From the NCBI GenBank assembly GCA_903929925.1, contig CAIYWO010000081.1, forward strand, positions 1 through 33,613: a DNA stretch of 33,613 nt. The letters run 5' to 3'. Below the pieces are notes generated by a model. The model saw only the letters and a program-made list of their open reading frames with translations. It ran no database searches and was not told where the DNA came from. Both the position numbers and the translations under genes were made by a program. The stretch comes from an uncultured beta proteobacterium (GTDB lineage Bacteria; Pseudomonadota; Gammaproteobacteria; Burkholderiales; Burkholderiaceae_B). Shown one piece after another: positions 26,568 through 33,613 of this stretch. Within the stretch, counting starts at the first letter, position 1. Every line of letters begins with the position of its first letter.

Positions 26568-28397
26568 ATGTCCGATAAAGATGAGCTCAGCAGTGCCTGG
26601 AAAGTTGCCCCGTCCGAATACCTAGCTAAGCGTCCAAGTACGTACGCAATCGGACAGCCCACATCTAGATATCTCACCATGCCAGACGGCGTGAAGCTCG
26701 CAATCGACGTGTATCTGCCTGAGAGTCCAACACTCAAGCCCGGAACGCGCTTTCCAACCGTTGCCGTTCTCACACCTTATTACCGACGCTTTAAAGTGAC
26801 GGGACCGGGAGCTGAGCCCTCACCCAACATTGCGATCTATCGTGATTTTTTTATACCTCGCGGCTATGCGATGGTGACGGTCGATGTCCGCGGCTGTGGG
26901 GCCAGTTTTGGCTCACGTGATTGTTTTAGATCGCCCCGCGAGCGAGAGGACTACCGCGTCATCGCAGATTGGATTGTTTCCCAAGCTTGGTCTAATGGCG
27001 CAATCGGCTCGACCGGAATCTCGTACTTAGGGGCTGCGGCTTGCTTTTTAGCCAGCACCGGCCATCCTGCAGTAAAGGCTATTGCGCCCCTCTTCTCTGT
27101 ACACGACACGTACGCTGATCACGTGTTCCCCGGTGGCATTAAGTGCACAACAGTCACTGAAAATTACGATGATCTCGTGTCAGCCCTTGACCTTGATAAG
27201 CGCGAACTCTTAGAGCCCTACCCTTACTTCAATGACAAGCGTTATGCAGGTCCTCAACCGGTGGATGAAGATCCAAACGGCACGCTCTTAGCTGACGCGC
27301 TTGCACAGCACCAAGACAGTTTCCGAATGCGTGACTTGGCCCCTGAATTTGCCTTTCGGGAAGAGGCCGCTTCGCACGACCCCAACATGCATAGCGGGTC
27401 CTTTAGCCCTTACTGGTATCTTGCCCAAGTACCTGGGCAAGTCAACATCATGTCTGTGTCAGGTTGGTATGACGGGAGTGCCTTTGCGAACGGTTCAATT
27501 GCACGCTTTTTGAGTAACCCAGGTGCAGATAACCGACTTCTGCTCGGCCCTTGGGATCACGGCGCTCGCACGAACGGGTCACCTTGGCGTGGCGGTGGCT
27601 CAAAGCCGGAGTTTCAGATCTTGGCAGAGGTCTTGCGCTTCTTTGATGAGCACTTGGCAGAGATGGATACGGGCATCAAAAACGAATTGCCTGTGCACTT
27701 TCACACCCTACACGAAGAAAAATGGCAAGCAGCCGCAACCTGGCCGCCGCATGCCCACAGCACACGACTATTTTTCGCAGACCAAGGGCAACTGCTGACA
27801 CAGGCATCAAGTAAGTCCTCGACCGCAGCTTATCAAGTCAGTTTTTCAACCAACACAGGACAGCACAGTCGCTTTGAGCGCCTTGGGGCATTACCCGTTG
27901 AAAACTACTACGACGATTGGAATGAGCACGAAAAACGCTTGCTCTGTTTCTCATCGGAATCCACAAACACCGCACTAGAACTGTCTGGGCACTTAACCGT
28001 GCGGTTGAATCTGTCTTGCTCAGAACACGATGCAAGTGTCTTTGTCTATATTTCTGAGGTCGATCAAGCCGGTCACTCTTGGTACATCACGGAAGGAAGC
28101 TTGCGTTTACTGCACCGCGCCGAGGCAAAGCCACCAGCGAGTTACAACGCGAACTGGGTATACCGAAGCTTTCATCGCGAACACGCAAAGCATATGCAGC
28201 CGGGCGTGTTCGATGCAGTCAGATTTTCCTTGCTGCCGATTTCCTGGACGCTACAAGCCGGCAGCCGCCTGCGCGTGTCCATCGCAGGCACTGATGCGGA
28301 GCACTTCGCCCAGGTACCGCACGGCCGCCCTCCTTTACTGACCTTCGCTTTAGGGGGCGAACAGGGATGCTTTATTGATGTGCCGTATCGACGTTAA
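26568..28397 (+). CDS. CocE/NonD-family hydrolase (X-Pro dipeptidyl-peptidase-like)
   Basis: 'MPDGVKLAIDVYLPE', 'YAMVTVDVRGCGASFGS', nucleophile 'GSTGISYLGAAACFLA', 'LLLGPWDHG', C-terminal jelly-roll region. Confidence 0.95.
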   Translation: MSDKDELSSAWKVAPSEYLAKRPSTYAIGQPTSRYLTMPDGVKLAIDVYLPESPTLKPGTRFPTVAVLTPYYRRFKVTGPGAEPSPNIAIYRDFFIPRGYAMVTVDVRGCGASFGSRDCFRSPREREDYRVIADWIVSQAWSNGAIGSTGISYLGAAACFLASTGHPAVKAIAPLFSVHDTYADHVFPGGIKCTTVTENYDDLVSALDLDKRELLEPYPYFNDKRYAGPQPVDEDPNGTLLADALAQHQDSFRMRDLAPEFAFREEAASHDPNMHSGSFSPYWYLAQVPGQVNIMSVSGWYDGSAFANGSIARFLSNPGADNRLLLGPWDHGARTNGSPWRGGGSKPEFQILAEVLRFFDEHLAEMDTGIKNELPVHFHTLHEEKWQAAATWPPHAHSTRLFFADQGQLLTQASSKSSTAAYQVSFSTNTGQHSRFERLGALPVENYYDDWNEHEKRLLCFSSESTNTALELSGHLTVRLNLSCSEHDASVFVYISEVDQAGHSWYITEGSLRLLHRAEAKPPASYNANWVYRSFHREHAKHMQPGVFDAVRFSLLPISWTLQAGSRLRVSIAGTDAEHFAQVPHGRPPLLTFALGGEQGCFIDVPYRR

Positions 28398-28428
28398 ACG
28401 AAAAGTTCCGTAGCCTGCGCGTTTCCCG

Positions 28429-28475
28429 AAGCCCAGTCCTCTTTACAAAAGTTGACTGGGCTTTACTTATTTTTT
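28429..28475 (+). terminator. Rho-independent terminator after the CocE-type hydrolase
   Basis: Perfect 10-bp stem AAGCCCAGTC/GACTGGGCTT (28429-28438/28454-28463), 15-nt loop, then tacttatttttt. Confidence 0.65.
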
Positions 28476-29119
28476 GCTAACAATGCCAACAAGTCAGCTC
28501 TTACTGTCTCAATGTGCTTAACCAACAGCTCGCAAGCTGGTTTTATTTTTTTCAGTTTAGCTGCATTAATTAAATTCGCGTGTTCTTTCTCGGCACGCTT
28601 TCTTGCAGCATTCGACGAGAGCTGGACGCGGGTGTAACGGTCACTTTTCTGTAGCAGTGCGGCGACAACAGCTGCGGTTTGCGGGAGCTCAGCGCGACTG
28701 TAAAGTGTTGTGTGCAACTCGGTGTTTAACTTTCCCCACTGTGTTAAATCTGCATCTCTAATCGCAATACCAAATTTTTTTTGAATTTCATCCAATACAG
28801 CAAAATCAGCGTCGGTTAACTTTTGAATCGAGTCTTCAAAGAGCCTTGACTCAAGAAGCTTACGCAAATCAAAGACATCATTGATCTCGGCGCGCGACAA
28901 GCTCGTGACCACTGCGCCTTTGTGCGGGATCATTTGTATCAAGCCTTCGGCTTCGAGCTGAATGAGGGCCTCCCTCACCGGAATTCTGCTCGCACCAAAT
29001 GCTTTTGCAAGTGCGTCCTGACGCAGTTGTGCCCCCGCTTCGTGATGACCGCTCAGAATATCTTGCCTCAGCTTGTCTGCAATGGCGTTAGCTACGGTTT
29101 TGTGTTCCATGACGCTCAA
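28463..29119 (-). CDS. GntR-family transcriptional regulator, FCD subfamily
   Basis: 'VANAIADKLRQDILSGHHEAGAQLRQDALAKAFGASRIPVREALIQLEAEGLIQMIPHKGAVVTSLS', helical FCD C-terminus. Confidence 0.94.
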   Translation of the reverse strand: MSVMEHKTVANAIADKLRQDILSGHHEAGAQLRQDALAKAFGASRIPVREALIQLEAEGLIQMIPHKGAVVTSLSRAEINDVFDLRKLLESRLFEDSIQKLTDADFAVLDEIQKKFGIAIRDADLTQWGKLNTELHTTLYSRAELPQTAAVVAALLQKSDRYTRVQLSSNAARKRAEKEHANLINAAKLKKIKPACELLVKHIETVRADLLALLAKNK

Positions 29120-29155
29120 GAAATTTTATGAACGCTTCATTTTATGGGATATTTC

Positions 29156-29183
29156 TTGACCTGCATATTTTATACAATATACA
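29156..29183 (+). promoter_or_regulatory. sigma70-like promoter with an embedded GntR-type operator
   Basis: TTGACC (29156-29161), 16-nt spacer, TATACA (29178-29183). The spacer carries the near-perfect palindrome ATATTTTATACAATAT (29165-29180). TATACAA is tandemly repeated at 29171-29184. Confidence 0.55.
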
Positions 29184-29224
29184 ATCTAGCCAATTAAGCT
29201 TTACTTATGCGCAAAGGCTAAGTC

Positions 29225-29863
29225 ATGCAAAACCGGCAGGCGAAAGAAAACATTCTTGAAGAACCGTCACCTCCTTTGATGGTGCGTGCCGTGTTAGCCA
29301 CTTCAAATACAACGCTCAAGCTAGAGCGTTGGTGCATCACAGGGCTAATGTTTTTATTGACCTTTCTAATTTTGCTTAATGTTGTCACGCGCTACAGTGG
29401 CTCATCACTCTATTGGGTCGATGAGTCCGCAGTCTATTCAGTTGTTTGGCTCACCTTCATTGGCGGCTCAGCGATGACACGGCTAAGAATGGATTTTGCC
29501 GTTGAGATGGTCACTGAGAAACTGCCTGCTACCTACAAAAAAATCGCAAAAATTACCGCCGGTTTAGGGATTGCGACATTTTCTATTGCCCTAGCGTGGA
29601 TGTGTCTGCTTTGGTTTGATCCGATTGGCTTTGCCCAAGCTGGCTTTGAGCCAAAGGCCTTTGCTGGGAAGTCATTTAATTTTATCTATACCGAAAGAAC
29701 ACAAACTCTGAACTGGCCAAGCTGGGTGGTGTACCTCATCATTCCAATATTTTCTGTAACGATGGTGATTCACAGTGTCGCAAATCTCCTAGAGGACTTG
29801 GGTTTTGCAGCAGTTTCAAAGTTTAAAGAATTCGGTTTGACCAACGCCGAGAGTGTCAACTAA
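29225..29863 (+). CDS. TRAP transporter small permease subunit (DctQ)
   Basis: Four TM segments with 'ILLNVVTRYSGSSLYWVDESAVYSVVWLTFIGGSAMTRLRMDFAVEMV'. Confidence 0.93.
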   Translation: MQNRQAKENILEEPSPPLMVRAVLATSNTTLKLERWCITGLMFLLTFLILLNVVTRYSGSSLYWVDESAVYSVVWLTFIGGSAMTRLRMDFAVEMVTEKLPATYKKIAKITAGLGIATFSIALAWMCLLWFDPIGFAQAGFEPKAFAGKSFNFIYTERTQTLNWPSWVVYLIIPIFSVTMVIHSVANLLEDLGFAAVSKFKEFGLTNAESVN

Positions 29864-29865
29864 TC

Positions 29866-31131
29866 ATGATGACACTCGCCGCATTTCTAGTCATGATGCT
29901 GGTCGGTATACCGATTGGCATTTGCTTATGTCTAGGCGCTTTAGCTTACATCGTCGACTCGGGCAATCCCCTGCTATTTTCAAACTACCCTCTCCAGTTG
30001 TTTGGGGGTGTCGATAGCTATGGCTTGATCGCAATTCCTTTATTCATTTTGATTGGTGAGATCATGAATGGCGGAGGCATCACCCAACGCATCGTTAACT
30101 TGGCGATGGCTTGTGTGGGTGCGCTAAAAGGCGGACTAGCTTACGTCAATATCTTGGCGAACATGTTAGTTTCATCAATCTTGGGATCCGCTACAGCGCA
30201 AGTCGCCATCATGTCCCAGATCATGGTCCCAGAAATGGAAAAAAAAGGTTATGACAAAACCTTTGCCGCTGGGCTTACCGCTTATGGCGGGATGCTGGGT
30301 CCCATCATCCCGCCATCGGTCATGTTTGTGGTTTACAGCACACTCGCACAAGTGGCTGTGAGCGATATGCTCATCGCAGGAATAGTGCCAGGAATCATCC
30401 TAACGCTAATGTTTTTTTTAATCATTATGGTGATGGGATTTTTTTACAACTATCCTCGTGGCGAAAAACAAACTCTAAAAGAACGCTTTTTCATATTTCT
30501 CGATGCGTCACCAACCTTGTTAATTCCGATCGTGATCGTTGGCTCAATTCTGTCTGGTCTCGCGAATCCGACTGAATCGGCTGCGGTGGGATCAATCGTA
30601 GCGGCCTTAGTAGGCCGCTATTGGACACGAGAATTTGAGTTTTCTCAGCTACCAAAGATGATGCTGAGAGCAGGAATTTACTCAGCCATAGTTTTGTTTC
30701 TAGTGGCGGCAGCGGCAGTGTTCTCATGGGTTTTGATCTACGGAAAAATTCCGCTCATGATTGCAGAGTCAATCAAAAACATAGCGACAAGTCCAATCGC
30801 ATTTCTATTGATTGTCAGTCTAGCGCTGTTACTGATCGGCACTGTGATTGATGGCATTCCTGGACTAATTATGGTCGTGCCGATCTTGCTGCCGATTGCA
30901 ACCGGCGTTTACGGAATTGATCCCCGCCACTTTGGTGTGGTCGTTGTCATTAATTTGGTGCTCGGGTTACTCACCCCACCCGTCGGTTTGTGTTTTTTTG
31001 TGGCTTCTGCTGTGACCGGTGCAAAGCCAGGCCCCATGTTTATTGTGACAATTCCATTTTTTATCGTTTCATGTTTGTTGCTAGTTCTGCTGTGTTTTTA
31101 TCCCGGTATTTCAACAATGTTATTGAAGTAA
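29866..31131 (+). CDS. TRAP transporter large permease subunit (DctM)
   Basis: 'IAIPLFILIGEIMNGGGITQRIVNLAMACVGALKGGLAYVNILANMLVSSILGSATAQVAIMSQIMVPEMEKKGYDK', 'GPIIPPSVMFVVYS', 'LGLLTPPVGLCFFVASA'. Confidence 0.96.
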   Translation: MMTLAAFLVMMLVGIPIGICLCLGALAYIVDSGNPLLFSNYPLQLFGGVDSYGLIAIPLFILIGEIMNGGGITQRIVNLAMACVGALKGGLAYVNILANMLVSSILGSATAQVAIMSQIMVPEMEKKGYDKTFAAGLTAYGGMLGPIIPPSVMFVVYSTLAQVAVSDMLIAGIVPGIILTLMFFLIIMVMGFFYNYPRGEKQTLKERFFIFLDASPTLLIPIVIVGSILSGLANPTESAAVGSIVAALVGRYWTREFEFSQLPKMMLRAGIYSAIVLFLVAAAAVFSWVLIYGKIPLMIAESIKNIATSPIAFLLIVSLALLLIGTVIDGIPGLIMVVPILLPIATGVYGIDPRHFGVVVVINLVLGLLTPPVGLCFFVASAVTGAKPGPMFIVTIPFFIVSCLLLVLLCFYPGISTMLLK

Positions 31132-31156
31132 TCGATGTTACTCAAAGGAGATTGAA

Positions 31157-32140
31157 ATGAACATTACACGTCGTCAGGTCATCATCGGTGGCTCAGCACT
31201 AATGATGGGTACGCCAGGCATGTTGCTCGCACAGACAAAGCAATTACGGCTTGGAATATTGACTCCTGCAGGCCATCCCTGGAACGTCGCGGCCGAAAAA
31301 GTCGCCGCAAGTCTCAAGCAAGAATCGAATGGTCGTTTAAACCTAACCGTTTTTGCGTCCGGACAACTCGGCAACGAAGGTGCCATGCTTCAACAAATGC
31401 AATCTGGCGCATTAGATATGGGCTGGATTATGGCGGCTGAACTCGGATCGAGAGTCCCTACCATTGCTGCAATTACAGCACCCTATATCGTTGACTCAAC
31501 CGATAAGATCGCGAAATTAGTTCGTCACCCTGTCGCAATGAAGCTCTTGGATGTGTTGCCAGCCGAGACGGGTACGATCGGTCTCGCTTGGGGGATCACC
31601 GGAATGCGCGCCATTTTTTCAGCGAAAGATGTAAGCAAAATTTCTGAAATTAAAGGGATGAAGCTTCGTATCAATCCGACCCCAGCCTATCGGGATTTTT
31701 ATCAATTGCTTGGTGCCGCACCAACGCCGGTTCCAACACCGCAAGTATTTGACGCGATGTCTAACGGTCAGGTGGACGGACTGGAGGCTGATCTTGAGTT
31801 TTCGTGGAATCAGCGCTTTGATAAGGTCTCAAAGTCGATATTGCAGATGAACGCGATTTTCATGCCTGTCGTCGCCTTGGTTTCCGGCCGCTTCTGGCAA
31901 GGCACACCAGCAGCCGACCGCGAACTGATCACCAAAGCTGTGCGCAGTGCTCTCGATACGCAAATTGATCAACTGGCCCAAAACGAACCTAAGCTTATTG
32001 AGCAGTTTAAGGCGACCAAGATCCCCTTCCGCTACGCGAATCCTGCTGATGCACAATCTGTGATTGCTGACTATGACAAGATTTGGTTGCCCAAAGCACC
32101 AGTCCTCGCCGAGCTCAGAAAGATTGGCAAAACACTGTAA
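31157..32140 (+). CDS. TRAP transporter solute-binding protein (DctP), Tat-like signal
   Basis: 'NITRRQVIIGGSALMMGTPGMLLAQ' leader; 'RLGILTPAGHPWNVAAEKVAASLKQESNGRLNLTVFASGQLGNEGAMLQQMQSGALDMGWI'. Confidence 0.94.
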   Translation: MNITRRQVIIGGSALMMGTPGMLLAQTKQLRLGILTPAGHPWNVAAEKVAASLKQESNGRLNLTVFASGQLGNEGAMLQQMQSGALDMGWIMAAELGSRVPTIAAITAPYIVDSTDKIAKLVRHPVAMKLLDVLPAETGTIGLAWGITGMRAIFSAKDVSKISEIKGMKLRINPTPAYRDFYQLLGAAPTPVPTPQVFDAMSNGQVDGLEADLEFSWNQRFDKVSKSILQMNAIFMPVVALVSGRFWQGTPAADRELITKAVRSALDTQIDQLAQNEPKLIEQFKATKIPFRYANPADAQSVIADYDKIWLPKAPVLAELRKIGKTL

Positions 32141-32166
32141 TTCACTTTATTCGAGAAACTTCTGTC

Positions 32167-33099
32167 ATGACAAATAATGTTTTTCTGGGAGTCATCCCTG
32201 CGCTAATGACCCCTTGCACACCAACACGACAACCGGATTTTGAGGCGTTGGTGCGTAAGGGCAAAGAGCTCGTTGAAGCTGGCATGTCTGCGGTTGTCTA
32301 CTGTGGTTCAATGGGCGACTGGCCATTACTTACCGACGAACAACGCATGCAAGGAGTCGAAAGTCTTACTAAAGCGGGCGTGCCGGTAGTTGTAGGCACA
32401 GGGGCGCAAAGTCCAAAACGGGCAGCAGCGATTGCAGCACATGCAGCAAGATGTGGTGCAAAGGGACTAATGGTGATCCCTCGCGTATTGTCACGGGGAA
32501 CCTCTTTGACTGCGCAACGAGCGCACTTCGAAGGGGTTCTTCAGGCTGCAGCGGGGCTCCCAGCGGTCATTTATAACAGTCCCTATTACGGCTTCGAGAC
32601 TCGCGCTGATTTGTTCTTTGAACTCCGCAAGAAATATTCAAATTTAGTTGGGTTCAAGGAGTTCGGAGGTGCGGCTTCATTGCGTTATGCCGCAGAGCAT
32701 ATCATCGGACAAGATCCCGGCGTTTCTCTGTTAGTGGGTGTAGACACCCAAGTGGTGCATGGCTACATAAACTGTGGAGCAGTCGGAGCAATTACAGGAA
32801 TCGGTAACATACTGCCCAAAGAAGTCTTGCACTTGGTTGATCTTTGCAAACGCGCAGCCAAGGGAGACTCTATCGCTCGAGCTCGTGCAGCAGAACTTGA
32901 TACTGCGTTAGGCGTATTGTCATCCTTTGACGAGGGTGTAGATCTAGTTTTGTACTACAAGTACCTAATGGTTCTTGAAGGCAATACAGAATATTCCCTA
33001 CACTTTAACGAGACGGATGCTCTGTCACCAAGTCAGCGGCATTATGCTGAGACTCAACTGAGCCTATTCAAAAGCTGGTATGCGTCCTGGTCGAAGTAG
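32167..33099 (+). CDS. Dihydrodipicolinate synthase/N-acetylneuraminate lyase-family protein
   Basis: DapA-like TIM barrel 'GVIPALMTPCTP...', 'PAVIYNSPYYG', Schiff-base region 'LVGFKEFGG', 'LLVGVDTQVVHGYINCGAVGAITGIGNILP'. ATG at 32167 (MTNNVFLGV) preferred over the ORF start at 32083. Confidence 0.93.
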   Translation: MTNNVFLGVIPALMTPCTPTRQPDFEALVRKGKELVEAGMSAVVYCGSMGDWPLLTDEQRMQGVESLTKAGVPVVVGTGAQSPKRAAAIAAHAARCGAKGLMVIPRVLSRGTSLTAQRAHFEGVLQAAAGLPAVIYNSPYYGFETRADLFFELRKKYSNLVGFKEFGGAASLRYAAEHIIGQDPGVSLLVGVDTQVVHGYINCGAVGAITGIGNILPKEVLHLVDLCKRAAKGDSIARARAAELDTALGVLSSFDEGVDLVLYYKYLMVLEGNTEYSLHFNETDALSPSQRHYAETQLSLFKSWYASWSK

Positions 33100-33112
33100 T
33101 CTTTAATATTTA

Positions 33113-33146
33113 AGGCCTGACGCCACCTCAGGCATCAGGCCTTTTT
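33113..33146 (+). terminator. Rho-independent terminator after the DapA-like gene
   Basis: AGGCCTGAcGCC-acctca-GGCaTCAGGCCT stem (one mismatch), followed by TTTT. Confidence 0.8.
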
Positions 33147-33175
33147 ACACTGCCACTTGAATCAAAGACCGAAGT

Positions 33176-33613
33176 CTAGTTAAGCTTGATATTGCCCTTC
33201 TGAATCACGTTCGACCATTTAGTCAGCTCAGCAGGCACCCGCGCCTTGGCTGACTCCGTGGTTCCGCCAATTGTGATGATGCCGAGCGTCAACAGTTTTT
33301 CTTTGACGTCGGCTTGTTGCAAGACCACATTCGTTTCTCTATTTAACAAGCTAACGATGTCGGCCGGAGTGCCCGTGGGTGCGAACAAGGTGTAGTTCGT
33401 TGCGGTCTCATAGCCAGGCACTCCTGCTTCCGCCATAGTCGGCACGTCTGGAAGTATCGGCACTCTAGTCCGCGTCGCAACAGCCAGCGCTCGAATCTTG
33501 CCTGACTTTATATGCGGCAAATGAGCTGGCATGCTGTCAACAGACAGCTGTACCCTTCCGGACATTAAGTCAGGTAGAAACTGCGTTGTCCCTTTGTAAG
33601 GAACATGCACCAA
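33176..33613 (-). CDS. Bug-family (TctC-like) substrate-binding protein, C-terminal part, truncated by window end
   Basis: 'MVHVPYKGTTQFLPDLMSGRVQLSVDSMPAHLPHIKSGKIRALAVATRTRVPILPDVPTMAEAGVPGYE'. Frame reaches the window edge. Confidence 0.93.
   Translation of the reverse strand: MVHVPYKGTTQFLPDLMSGRVQLSVDSMPAHLPHIKSGKIRALAVATRTRVPILPDVPTMAEAGVPGYETATNYTLFAPTGTPADIVSLLNRETNVVLQQADVKEKLLTLGIITIGGTTESAKARVPAELTKWSNVIQKGNIKLN

Noticed and set aside
27301-28341. Additional ORFs nested in the CocE/NonD hydrolase (27301..27513, 27523..27798, 28030..28341)
   Set aside because: Out-of-frame ORFs inside a continuous 609-aa coding sequence, with no motif or independent ribosome-binding context.
1-33613. 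CRISPR array, prophage, transposon, toxin-antitoxin or defence system
   Set aside because: No regularly spaced repeats, integrase or transposase motifs, terminal inverted repeats, or recognisable defence or toxin domains. All sizeable ORFs are metabolic, transport or regulatory.

Overview
The window is a transporter-rich catabolic region, probably from a Burkholderiales/Alcaligenaceae-type betaproteobacterium. That assignment is an inference from three orphan Bug-type receptors, two TRAP systems and FCD-GntR regulators. I found no tRNA, rRNA, CRISPR array, IS or phage signature. I recognise these modules. (1) The 3' part of a BatA-like VWA protein. (2) GntR/FCD regulator, SsuABC/NMT1-type ABC importer, an atypical SDR and an alpha/beta hydrolase. 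(3) An SDR and a GST on the minus strand, divergent from a PhnD/C/E/E-like ABC importer resembling systems annotated 'putative selenate'. (4) A minus-strand seven-gene run: split transketolase (N and C subunits), TRAP DctP-Q-M, SDR and a full-length transketolase, divergent from a LysR regulator. (5) A zinc alcohol dehydrogenase and a small TIGR02450-type protein. (6) Acyl-CoA synthetase, Bug receptor, thiolase-like protein and DUF35 OB-fold protein. (7) An orphan Bug receptor divergent from a CocE/NonD hydrolase. (8) GntR/FCD divergent from TRAP DctQ-M-P plus a DapA-like aldolase/lyase, then a truncated Bug receptor. The best candidate for a poorly described system is module 4. It carries two different transketolases in one gene run, no kinase is visible, catalytic or acceptor-pocket residues are substituted in both, and the divergent promoter has a textbook LysR layout. 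All residue comparisons were made by eye against remembered reference sequences.
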